From: Nonomuraea sp. PA05
GTDB taxonomy: Bacteria; Actinomycetota; Actinomycetes; Streptosporangiales; Streptosporangiaceae
DNA: 64,000 bases
Assembly: GCF_008086045.1 (NCBI RefSeq)
Contig: NZ_VSEY01000004.1
Location: 344,661 to 408,660 of the forward strand
Direction of reading: 5' to 3'
The notes beneath the pieces were generated by a model, which made no database searches, was not told the origin of the DNA, and was given only the letters and a program-made list of their open reading frames with translations. The first letter of the stretch is position 1. Each line of letters starts with the position of its first letter. Shown in pieces: positions 9,089-19,100 of this stretch. Made by a program: the position numbers and the translations under genes.

Positions 9089-10693
9089 TTACGGGCGCGC
9101 CCTCGCCGCAGCGTCTCGGACCGCGTGGTCCTGAACCGTCTCCGCCAGTTCGTCCAGCACTTCCAGCGCCTCCGCGGCGCCGATCCGGGCGATGGCGTCG
9201 ACAGCCTTGAGCGCGCGGGCCCTGGCGCCCCGTGCCACCCAGTCGGGGATCAGGGCGGCCAGGTCGCGGGCCGTCCGGCCATCGCCGAGCCATCCCAGCG
9301 CGGGCAGCGCCCAGGCGTCGCCGTGCAGGAACAGAGCCCAGCCCAGGTCGGCCAGCGAGCGCCGGTCGCAGGCCTCGCGGACCGCGTCCAGCCGCTCGTC
9401 CGGCTTCTTGGCCAGCGTGACGAGCCTCCTGGTCGCGTCGGCGGGCAGGGCCCGGCCGCCGCCCTTGAGCAGCACCTGCGGCAGGACATCGGGATCGGCG
9501 TACGCGGGCAGCCGGGCCACCCGCCCCGGCGCGGTCAGCACCGCCGGGACGTCCTCGCCGGGCGCGTCCGGGACCCGCGGCACCGGGTCCGGCCCGGGCA
9601 GCTCCGGATGCGCCTTGAGGTGCAGGCGAAGCAACCCGGAGGCAAGGAGCGCCGACGTCGAGTCGCTCGCGGCCACCGCGGACAGCACCCGCGCCGCCCG
9701 CACGGGGAAGCGTTCCATCGCCCCGAGCAGGTACTCACGCGCGAACTCCCGCTCGTACCGCTCCAGCAGCAGCTTGAACGCCTCGTCGCTCGGAAGCAGG
9801 GAGATCAGCTCCACGAACCGCTCCCGCCACGGCTTGTAAATCCTGAGCCGGTCCCAGGCGTCGACCAGGACCGGGGCGGCCGCCGGGCCTATGCCATCGG
9901 CCATCGTGGCGCGCATCCCGTACGTGAACGCGCCGAAGTCGGAGTCCTCCAGTCTCCAGCGGAGCAGTTCGAGGTGCCGCGGCGTGCCCACCGACGCCCA
10001 CAGTCGTTCGCGGTAGAAGGCGTTCGAGCCCCACTCGGCAGACGGCGGGTCGGCACAGCACTCGTCCACCCAGTCATGCCGGGTGGGCACCAGGTAGGAG
10101 ACGACAAACCGCCGCGAGCGGGTGCCGCGGTGCGCGGCCAGGCGTTCCACCGCCCGCCGATACTCCTCCTCGGGGCAGAAGGCCAGCAGCCCCCGGACCC
10201 TGCGCAGGCTCACCGAGTCGACCTGCCGAAGGGAGTCCAGCGGGCGCAGGTCTTCCGCCGAGGAGGCGATGCCGCTCAGTTCGGCGAGCGCGCAGGCGGC
10301 GAAGGCGAGCCCGCGGGAGGCGATCCACCCGTCGGTGAAGGTTCGCGGCGTCTCACGCCCCTCCTCCAGGCGGTCGACGATCGATGCGATCGCCGCCGCC
10401 CCGGCGGGACAATCAGCACCGCTGAGGTACGCCCGCGCGTGCGCGACCAGGGCCTTGTCGCTCCTGCCCGCCGACAGCACCGCCTCGATGCGGCCGCGGT
10501 GCTTCTCGGTCAGCTTCGCTGCCACGTCCGCGGCGCCGGGGTCGACGGTGTCGCCGGGCGCGACCTCGCCCAGCGCCCGGTCGGAGACGCCCGGTTCCGC
10601 GGGGACCGCGCCGCCCCGACGGGGGTGCAGATCTCGGCGCAGGGGCTCGGAGAGGACCAGGACGTCCTCGGCCGGGGGGAAGTGATCATCCAT
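9089..10693 (-). CDS. HEAT-like repeat protein resembling the N-terminal part of DUF4132 proteins
   Basis: The frame encodes 534 residues made of repeated amphipathic helix pairs, with blocks such as WGSNAFYRERLWASVG, LALLERYEREF-like segments and ALPALGWLGDGRTARDLAAL. The last block strongly recalls the helical-repeat section that precedes the DUF4132 (MolR-like) domain in long actinobacterial proteins. No DUF4132 domain follows; the frame ends in ARARP and then degenerate DNA. It may therefore be a truncated member or a short stand-alone form. No signal peptide or membrane segment is present. Function is unknown. Confidence 0.65.
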   Translation of the reverse strand: MDDHFPPAEDVLVLSEPLRRDLHPRRGGAVPAEPGVSDRALGEVAPGDTVDPGAADVAAKLTEKHRGRIEAVLSAGRSDKALVAHARAYLSGADCPAGAAAIASIVDRLEEGRETPRTFTDGWIASRGLAFAACALAELSGIASSAEDLRPLDSLRQVDSVSLRRVRGLLAFCPEEEYRRAVERLAAHRGTRSRRFVVSYLVPTRHDWVDECCADPPSAEWGSNAFYRERLWASVGTPRHLELLRWRLEDSDFGAFTYGMRATMADGIGPAAAPVLVDAWDRLRIYKPWRERFVELISLLPSDEAFKLLLERYEREFAREYLLGAMERFPVRAARVLSAVAASDSTSALLASGLLRLHLKAHPELPGPDPVPRVPDAPGEDVPAVLTAPGRVARLPAYADPDVLPQVLLKGGGRALPADATRRLVTLAKKPDERLDAVREACDRRSLADLGWALFLHGDAWALPALGWLGDGRTARDLAALIPDWVARGARARALKAVDAIARIGAAEALEVLDELAETVQDHAVRDAAARARP

Positions 10694-10924
10694 GGCGAAT
10701 CACCGTAGCGGAGCCGGGTGACACTCACCCCCGCTCCACCTCGGGACGGTCCGGGCCGGCTCGCGGGCGAACGGAACAGCACGGTCACCGCGGCAGCGAG
10801 TAAACGGAGCGGCGACCGACAAGAGGCGTAGATGGGGATCCCTCACGAAACAACCCCATCGTGATCATTTTCAGCGCAGCGGTTCACCCGGGAGACGGAA
10901 GCGCGTACGGCAGGATGATCCGCT

Positions 10925-11165
10925 GTGCTCCTTCGCCTGGCCTACCTGACCATCACGAACGCGTCCGCCGCGCTGCGGTTGCTCCCCGTGGGCGATCGGG
11001 ACAAGGACGTGGAGGCCCTCGCCCTGCGTGACCAGATCACCGTCCTTGAACGCCAACTCGGCGCCGACACCAGCGTGCGATTCGCACCCGAGGACCGAGC
11101 CCTTCTCGCCGCGCTCCTGGCCTCACTGCCCTGCGAGGTCCTGCGCCAGCTGCGGCTCGCGCTCG
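10925..11165 (+). pseudogene. 5' fragment of an rve-type transposase/integrase
   Basis: Starting from a GTG, the frame reads LLRLAYLTITNASAALRLLP, then DRDKDVEALALRDQITVLERQLG and FAPEDRALLAALLASLP, the characteristic N-terminus of a widespread actinobacterial integrase-like transposase. The homology ends near 11165, where the antisense phage protease remnant begins, so the element was cut at that junction. No catalytic domain remains. Confidence 0.75.
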
Positions 11166-11359
11166 TAGACGGTGGCGTAGCCGAGGAACTCCAGCGGCCC
11201 GCCGTCGCCCTGCTCGCACAGCTCCATCGAGGCGGGCACCCGGGCGACCGCACGGGAGCCCGTCAGCTCGGCGCAGCGTCGCTGCGACGGCTGGTCACCG
11301 CGCTGCCGTACATGCTGTGCGCGGGCCGCCGCGGCGGCCTCGCGAGAGGTGGCGCTCAT
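11123..11359 (-). pseudogene. HK97-type prohead protease, N-terminal remnant
   Basis: From the ATG at 11359 the frame reads MSATSREAAAAARAQHVRQRG and reaches GGPLEFLGYATVYER, the first conserved strand of HK97-family prohead proteases. Then it runs into the antisense transposase fragment. Its position downstream of the portal remnant on the same strand matches normal phage head-gene order. Only about a third of the protease is left. Confidence 0.6.
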
Positions 11360-11574
11360 CCTGTCGCTCCCGACGTCGCGGTGGTGAGTGGTGGGTGGTG
11401 TGCGGGGACTGACGAACAACGTCTCGAACTCGGCGAGCTGCTCGGGCGTGAACGGCGGCAGGTCCTCCATGGCCAGCGGGCCGAGCGGTTCGACTTCACG
11501 TAGCGTGGGCCGGGCACCAGGCCACGAGACAGCGCGTCCTCACGCCGGGACACCGCCGGACCCCAAGTGCATGA

Positions 11575-12199
11575 TCAGGCATTGAAGGTTCCGCGATCAG
11601 GTTGGACGGCACCCCGAAGAACCGGGCGATGTCCGTCAGGCCGAACTGACTGGTGAGCGACCGCCTGAATCGGCCGGTACTTCCAGTCATTGCCGTGCCC
11701 CACGCCGCGTACGCCACCGGCGTCAGGCCGAGCGGGAAGCCGGCCACGGTGAACTGCGCCGTTCGCGCGGACGGTCACGTCCTGCAGCGCGAGCAGGTCG
11801 ATCTGCGCGGGCAGGCCGCGCCCGTCCGGGCCGATGACGCCCGACCGCTCGGTGATGAGCCCCGAACGTGTCCCCCGCCCGGTCGAGGTCCACCTGAGTG
11901 AAGTACAGCCATTCCATGATGCCGATCTGCTGCCCCGCCCGGGTTGACCAGGACGGGAGGCTTGGGCACCTCAACCTGTACGCCGTTGACCCGCCGGTAC
12001 ACGTCCACGGGCATCGTGCCGACCGGGTCGGCCCGGATGCGCAGGCACGCCCACACGGCGCTGTGCCGTAGGGCGTGTCGTTGGTGACGGACACGCCGCC
12101 GCCGGTGCGCTGGTTGCGCTGCGCGGCGAGCAGTTCCTCGGGGGTGGTGATCTGCGCGTCGCGGTTGAACGCCGCTCGCAGCTTCGCCAAGACGCCCAT
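11575..12199 (-). pseudogene. HK97-type phage portal protein, frameshifted remnant
   Basis: The start at 12199 has a GGGAGG site. MGVLAKLRAAFNRD and ELLAAQRNQRTGGGVSVTND are followed, in a second frame, by WACLRIRADPVGTMPVDVYRR. After further frame changes the strand encodes FGLTDIARFFGVPSNLIAE, a portal-protein signature. At least three frame changes and internal losses show the gene is dead. With the protease remnant it marks a cryptic prophage head module. Confidence 0.7.
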
Positions 12200-12232
12200 G
12201 ATCCTCCCCTCAGATGGTGCTTTGACCTTCAG

Positions 12233-12256
12233 AAACGATCTCTATAGATGTCGTTT
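12233..12256. promoter_or_regulatory. 24-bp dyad, candidate operator
   Basis: The arms AAACGA and TCGTTT flank a palindromic core TCTATAGA, all centred on 12244.5. The site lies between the phage portal remnant (minus) and the gene at 12370 (plus). An operator role is inferred from symmetry only. Confidence 0.4.
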
Positions 12257-12318
12257 TCGCAGGTTGCTCTGCGTCCTTGACGCTTTACCACGTTTTGCCA
12301 TGCCCATATTGGTTATTA

Positions 12319-12348
12319 ACTCTATGAGTTCAATCAACTACATAGAGT
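12319..12348. promoter_or_regulatory. Dyad just upstream of gene at 12370
   Basis: ACTCTATG (12319-12326) and CATAGAGT (12341-12348) are perfect inverted repeats, with inner AGTT/AACT arms. The site ends immediately before the AAGGAG ribosome-binding sequence, so a bound protein or a hairpin here would block expression of the downstream gene. Confidence 0.45.
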
Positions 12349-12369
12349 CAAAGGAGCGTGAGGGCACCC

Positions 12370-12849
12370 ATGGCCCCCATCAACAGACGCGACCCCATCG
12401 AGAGCATCGACGCCCACGTCCACACCGGCCCCGATGACGCCACCGCCGGTGGCGGCAGCGACGCCGAAATCTACCTGGGCCTCGCAGGACGCGAGTTCTG
12501 GCTCGACCTCCCCAGCGAAGACGACACGGAAGTCGGCCAGGAGTTCCACTACATCTACGGGTCTGGCGGCAACACCAGGTACCCCACCTACAACGACCCT
12601 CGCAACCCGAAACTGACCTTCGGCGACCTGCTCGAACACGACGTCTACGTCCGCATGAACCCAAGCGACGACTGGTGGCACGCCGAAAAGGTCCGCGTCG
12701 TCGTCAAAGGCGTCCTAGGCTCACGCGCCACCTACGAAGCCCTCGACGGCGGCGACTCTCAGTGGCTCGGCAACGGGCCCGGTCTCATCTTCCACCTGAA
12801 GAGAACCGACCACAACGACGACGGCGGTTCCGAGACCACGAAGGTCTGA
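12370..12849 (+). CDS. Small acidic protein, possibly PLAT/LH2-like
   Basis: The 159-residue protein contains DAEIYLGLAGREFWLDLPSE, NPKLTFGDLLEHDVYVRM and DDWWHAEKVRVVVKG. A DxxIYLGLxGREFxLD start followed later by WxxEKVxV resembles the beta-sandwich of PLAT/LH2-like domains, though the match is from memory of the pattern. It has no signal peptide. The ATG at 12370 is preferred: an upstream GTG at 12358 is too close to the AAGGAG. Two dyads lie upstream, suggesting tight control. Confidence 0.6.
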   Translation: MAPINRRDPIESIDAHVHTGPDDATAGGGSDAEIYLGLAGREFWLDLPSEDDTEVGQEFHYIYGSGGNTRYPTYNDPRNPKLTFGDLLEHDVYVRMNPSDDWWHAEKVRVVVKGVLGSRATYEALDGGDSQWLGNGPGLIFHLKRTDHNDDGGSETTKV

Positions 12850-13126
12850 CCCCAGCGACGCCAGAGCAAACCGGCCGGGTCTTGACCCCGCGTACGGCGG
12901 TCTCCAGCAGGTCCTGGCCGATGTGCCGCAGAGTGCCCTGCGCATGCTCCCCGCGAGCAGGGCCGCAACCGGCCTGCCCGGAGGAGCGCTTCCCCTATTT
13001 CCCCGCAGTGCCATCGTCGGTCACATGCCTTGGCACAGCGGATCGGCAGAGTGCCACGAGTACTCACTTGCGGCTTGAGCTGCATAGATGGAGGAGCGCG
13101 GGCCGGAAGCGGCAAACTCGGTAGGC

Positions 13127-13161
13127 GTGGTCAGAGCCCCCACGAAGAAGGCTCTGACCAC
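13127..13161 (-). terminator. Hairpin terminator for the secreted subtilase gene
   Basis: GTGGTCAGAGCC (13127-13138) and GGCTCTGACCAC (13150-13161) form a perfect 12-bp stem with an 11-base loop, 24 bases beyond the subtilase stop. There is no U tract, as is usual for actinomycete intrinsic terminators. The rest of 12850-13184 holds nothing I recognise. Confidence 0.65.
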
Positions 13162-13184
13162 TGCTGGCGGATGGGTCGGCTATC

Positions 13185-16100
13185 TCATAGGCGCGGGTCC
13201 TGCTGGACCTTCAGGGCGTTGAGGATCGGGTCGCGCTCGCCGATCTCGCGGAGAAGCTCGACCTTCAGATCGCCACCGGCGTGCTCGACGGTGACCGTGT
13301 TCACGTCCGCGGTCAGCGCACCCACCCTCGCCTGCACGTCGTGGTCGTGGAGCACCGGTTTGCCGCCGACCAGAACATCGAAGGCACGCTTGCCGGCCTT
13401 GACCTTCTCGAACTCCGCGAAGTCGAGGCCGATCCGGTACGTCCCGGCGGGCGCGTTCTTGAACACGTAGGCGAACGTCTCGCCGGTCCGCTGGGTGCGG
13501 AACAGGTCGTCGTCCTCCGTGCCGCCGATGGCGGCCTTGGTGGCACGGGCATTGCCACCGACGTAGCCCCACGGCCGCGAGCCGAGCTTCTGGTCGGGCG
13601 ACCAGACGAAGCCGTCGGCACCGACGTGCCCGGACCCGCCCGCGTCGACACCCTTCCAGTAGGCCGAGGTCGCCAGGCGGACCGGCCTGAACTGGGCTTC
13701 GCTCTTGCCGGCGTTCGACGCCACGAGCACGTCCCCGACGAGCACGCCGGGCTCGACGGCGGCGTTGTCCGCCGTTGCCGTGACCGTGGTGGACTCGCCA
13801 GCCGCGAGCTTGACCGTGCCGGCCGCGGCCGGGCCCGTGAGGGTCAGCCAGGGAAGGTCGGCGGCCTCGTGCCCGCCGTCGCTGGCGCGTTTCTGCTCGC
13901 TGAGCCGCACCTCGAGCGGGGCGGAGCCGGTGTTGGTCACGATCACGTCGGCGGTCGCCTTCTGGTCCGGGCCGAGGAGCCAGTCGAGGTCGCCTCCCGT
14001 GACGGTTGTGACGCCCGTGGTCAACGCCGTGTCGACCACCTCGGCCTGATCCTTCTTGGCGATGGTCACGGGGCGGCCGGCCGTGACGTAGTTCGGCGCC
14101 CAGACCTGCACGGTGTTCTCGCCGACCAGCGCCTGGGCCTTCCACCGGCCCTTCTCGTCGGTGGTGATGACCCGGTCACCGTTCGGCCCTGCGAGCGTGA
14201 CGATCGCGCCCGCGATCGGCTTGCCGTCGTTCGCGTCGGTGACCGTGCCCTCGATCGTGCCCGCGGCCGGGAGGGTGTACTCCAGCCCCAGACCGGCCTT
14301 CAGGATGGGCTGGTTGAAGGAGTACTGGCTCGCGGGGTTGCGCTTCAGGCCCTCCACGCCGACCGTCGCCGACGACCCGCGGGTGAGGGGGTTGTCGCCG
14401 CCGATGCCGTCGCCGTACCCGATCTGGATGCGGCCGTCCGCGATCAGGGTGACAGAAAAGCTCACCCGGGCCGCCCTGTCGCTGTCGAAGGCGGCGTTGC
14501 GCCACTCGATGACCTCAGCGGCCAGGCCGTCCACCTCGGTGGCGCCGAAGTAGATGCCCGCCTGGTCGTCGACGACCAGGTCGTCCCAGAGCGGAAAGAT
14601 CGCGTCGTACGCGTATGGCGACGGCAGCGCCGTGTTGTTCCCCACGGTGCCGGCCCGGTCGAAGATCAGCGCGCCGTTCGTCGTCACACACACGCCGTCC
14701 CAGGCCGTGTCGTAGAACGGGAACAGGAAGCTGGAGTCGAACCACAGCACGCCGCAGACGTCATCGCCGTGCCACCCGGACTCCTCCGTACCCTGGCGGT
14801 AGAGCCCGTCGGTCACCTTCATCGCGTACGAGCGACCGGCGGGGGCCACCGGCACGGGGCCCGGCTCCGGCTCCTCGGGCTGGGGCTCCGGCTCCGCCTT
14901 GTCTCCGCGCGGATCGAGCGTCACGCGCAGCGCCGCGATGCTCGGAGCCCGCAGGCCCTTGCTGCCCCGCAGTTCCACGGTCAGCGGGCCGCCGTCGTGC
15001 TGCACGACGGCGGTGTGCCAGTCGGCGGCGTTCGGGCCGACGGCCTTCACGGGGTCGTAGGCGTACTGCGTCAGCTCGTCGTCGATCAGGACGTCGAACA
15101 CCCGCTTGCCCTGCCACACCTGCTCGATCTCGGCGAACCCGAGGTCGATGGCGTAGGTGCCCTTCGGCGTGTCGGGGAAGGTGTAGACCAGGTCCTTGCC
15201 CGGCGTGGTGCGCTGGGACTGGAACAGGGCGTCGTCCTCGGTGCCCTTGATCGCGGCCCTCGTGGAGATCGTCTTCCCCTTCCCGGTGTAGCCCCATGCC
15301 TTGCCACGGGCCGCCTGGTCGCCGGACCAGGTGTAGCCGGAGGCGTCGGTGAACGAGGGGCCGCCGGCGTTGACGCCGACCTGGTACTTCGTGGTCGTGA
15401 GCGTCACCGGGACGTAGGTTTTGGGCTGCCGTCCGGAGTCGGACAACACGACGATGTTCGCGCCGAGAGTGCCCGGGTCGGCGTCCTTCGAGGAGATCGA
15501 GACCTTGACCGTCGTCGACTCGCCCGGGGCGAGGGTGCCGCCGGTCGAGGAGAGCGACAGCCAGGGCAGGTCGGTGAGCAGGTCGTCCTCGACGTCGACC
15601 AGCACGACGTCATCGGCGATCTGGTCCGCCGCCCACAGCGCCCCGGTCGAGTCGGTCTCGAGGCCGCCACCCTGGCCTGCCTTCTGGCCCGGGAACCACC
15701 ACGCGTTGACGAGCGAGCAGTCGTCGGGGTCGACCTGCAGCAGGCGGGTGGGCCTGTTCGAGGTGAGGTCGGTGTACCAGATGGTGTCGGAGGCCTGGTT
15801 GTAGGCCAGGCCCATCACCTCGGGCAGCGGCGGGGCGCAGAAGGACAGCAGCGCACCCGCGTTGTCGTGCGACGTCCCGGCGACGGTTCCGATCAGGCCG
15901 TTCTTCCGGCCGCCGATGTAGAACACGTCCTCGGCAGGGTTGTAGGCGAGTCCGGTCAGCTGCAGCGTGGACCAGTCACCCTTGATCTGGCGGGTCTCCT
16001 TTCCGGTCTCCCGGTCGAAGCAGTGGATGTAGCTGGCCGGGCTGTCCTCCATCTGGCACATGTCACCGGTCTTGGTGTCGAGCGCCATGTCGAACGCCCG

Positions 16101-19100
16101 GTACTCGGGGTTCCACGAGGCGTCGAAGACCTTGCCGGTCCGCTTGCCCGTCACGGTGTAGGCGGTGTTGGTCCGCGCGGTGTAGTCGTGGACCCAGACG
16201 TCGCCGTCGTACCCGATGCCGGAGGGTTCCTTCTCCGCGATCGTGCCCGGGATGTCGATGCGGGTGATGACGTCGCCGCCGGAGGTCGTGCCGACCTTGC
16301 CTTCCGCCTGTGCTTCCGCGGCGCTCGCCGTCGCGGCCTTGCCGTCGACGTTCGACGGCTTCATGCCGCTCGCACCGGCCTTCCACGCGGTGAGATCGAT
16401 CGTGCTGTCCGCACCTGTCCCGGTGCGCGTGGTGGCGCCGGCGGCGTCGAGCTCGTGGTGGCGGGCGGCCTCGCCCAGGTCGTACGTGAGCGGGGCGGAA
16501 CCGTTGTTGGTCAGCGTCAGCGAGCCCACACCGTTCTGGTCGGTTCCCATCACGGCGTCGAGGCCGCTCGCCTTCAGGCCGGCGGCGCCCGTGGTGAGAC
16601 GCGCGTCGATCGTCGCCTTCGCGTAGAGCTTGTCGAGGGCGAAGTCGTACGACGCCGTCCCGTAGTTCGGCGCCTCGACGGTCATCGTGTAGCCGGCGAC
16701 CGGAAGCTGGCGATGCACGACGCCCGTCCCGTTGGTCGTGACGCTCTCGACGAGGCCGTTCTTGCCGGTGATCGAGACCTTGGCCCCGGACACCGGCAGC
16801 CCGTCGTTCTTGTCGACGACGGTCGCGTCGAGGTAGCCCCAGTCCGGGAGGTCGTAGGTGACGATCATCCCGTCGTGGAGCACCGGGACGCTGTCGGAGA
16901 ACCGGATGCCGTCCACCCCGGCCCAGCCCTGGATGCCGGTGATGGTGCGGGCGCCGCCGGTCACCGGGTCGTCGGTGCCGATGCCGTCGCCGTACCCGAA
17001 GATCACCTTGCCCGAGCGGGTGAGCGTGGCCGAGAAGCTGACCGGCTCCGTGTACTCGGACCGGATCGGGTAGGCCCAGATCTTGGCGTCGCGGAACTCG
17101 ATGACGAACGCGTCCTCACCGTCGACCTTGGTGGCCGCCGTGAAGACTCCCCCGCCGGGGGCGAACTGGACGGGGGACGGGACGTAGAACGGGAAGATGC
17201 CCGCACCGCCGGTGCCGGGTCCGGTGGTGGTGTCCGGGGAGATCACGCCGCGCAGGCTGATTCCGAGGGTGTCGTGGCTGCCGTTGTAGAGCGCGATCGG
17301 GAACGGCAGGTCCACCGTCGCCCACACGCCGCTCTTGAACGCGACCGGGTCGGTGCCGCGCAGGTACTCCCCCTCAGAGAGGGAGCAGCTGTAGCCGCCC
17401 TTGTCGACGACGAGCCCGATCGGGATCTCCAGCGACTTGTTCTCGGCGCCGACGGTCAGCGGGACGGACGTCGGCGAGAAGCAGGCGTTGGGCGTGACGG
17501 CGAGCCCGTACTGGCCCTCCGGCACACCGGCGATCGTGAACGCGCCGTTGGCGTCCGTGCGCACGGCCTCCAGCGGCGTGTCCTTGACGGAGACGTCGGC
17601 GTTCGGGACGGGCTGCTTCTTGTCGTCGATGACCCTGCCGCTGATGTCGTGGCGCGCGGCGGCGGTGAGGGGAACCTCAACCGAGGTGTTCTGGCCGAGG
17701 GCGACCGTGGCGCTCGCGGTCGCGGTCAGGTACCCGAAGGCCTTGGTGCTGATCTGGTAGTCGCCGACCGGGAGATTGATCGTGAACCGGCCGTCCTTGT
17801 CGGTCCCGACGGACCGGCTGAACGGTCCGCTGATCGTCACGTCGACGGCGGGGGCCGGGGCGCCGTCGGCGGTGACGACACCGGTGAGGGTACCGCCCTG
17901 CCGGGGGGCGAGCTCGAGCAGGCGGACGAGGTCGAGCCGGCCTTCGCCGTACTTGTTGTTGAAGTCGGCGGTGCCGCCGCACTCGGTGTCGTCGACGTCC
18001 ACGGCCGACTCGGCCAGCAGGCGGCGGGTCTCCTCGACCTGCCCGATGAGGGTCGGATCGTAGCTCCACAGGCCGGCGACGGCGCCGGCGACGTGGGGAG
18101 CCGCCATCGATGTGCCGGACATCTCGGTGTAACTGCCGTTCAGGTAGGACGAACGGACGGCGACGCCCGGAGCGGAGATCTCGGGCTTGATCCGGCCATC
18201 TTCACCCTCGCCCTTGCGGGAGAATAACGCGAGCGTGCCGTCCGACGCGTAGGCGCCGACCGAGTAGGCGCTCTCGGCGGAGCCGGGCGAGGAGACGGTG
18301 TCGCACGCCGCGTACGGCGTGGTGTTGCCCGATGACCAGACGCTGAAAATGCCCGCGGCGCTCCAGGCCTCGTCGATGGCCTGGAAGAAGTCGTCGAAGT
18401 TGTGCTCGACGTTCTGGCCCCACGAGTTGTTGATGACGTGGGGGCGCTTGGACGGGTCGGGGTTGTTCCCGTGGACGTCGGTCGGGGCGAGCAACCACCA
18501 TCCGGACTTGAGCAACGACTCGACGCCGGTGCTGTCGCAGCAGCCGTTCGTCGCGATCCACTGCGCGTCCGGGGCGACGCCGACGTGGTTGGTGCCGTCG
18601 TCGCCGACCATGGTGCCCATGGTGTGCGTGCCGTGTCCGTCGTCGTCGCACGGTGCGCCGGTGCACGTACCCCGGGTGGCCATCCAGTTGTAGTTGTGGT
18701 CGACGGTGCCGTCGGGCTTCGTGCCGCGGTACCGCCGCATCAGGGCGGGGTGGTCGAATTGAACGCCCGAGTCGAGGTTGGACACGGTGATGCCCGCACC
18801 GGTGGCCCCCTTGGCCCAGGCCTGAGGGGTGTGAATGGCGTCCAGACCCCACGAGACGGTGCCGTCCTCGGCGGGGGCGGCGGGGCGGACGGCCTGGTCG
18901 GCCGGCGTCTTCTCGTCCACGGGCTCGACCAGCGCGACCTGTGGCGACGCATGGATCTCGGCGACCTGCCCGACCGAGGCGACGTCGAGCGCGAGCTTCT
19001 GCGTGCCGCCCTTGACGAGCACGGCGTTGACGAGCGGGTAGGACGTGTACTTCACGCCCGCCGCGTCGAGTCCGGCGGAGACGGACGCCGCGGAGGCCCT

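Noticed and set aside
8738..10708. A 656-codon plus-strand frame
   Set aside because: Antisense to the HEAT-like repeat gene; composition is Arg/Pro/Gln-rich and motif-free.
13281..18227. A 1648-codon open frame on the plus strand
   Set aside because: It is exactly antisense to the secreted subtilase gene. The protein is Arg/Gly/Val-rich without motifs, and its openness follows from the GC-biased codons of the real gene.
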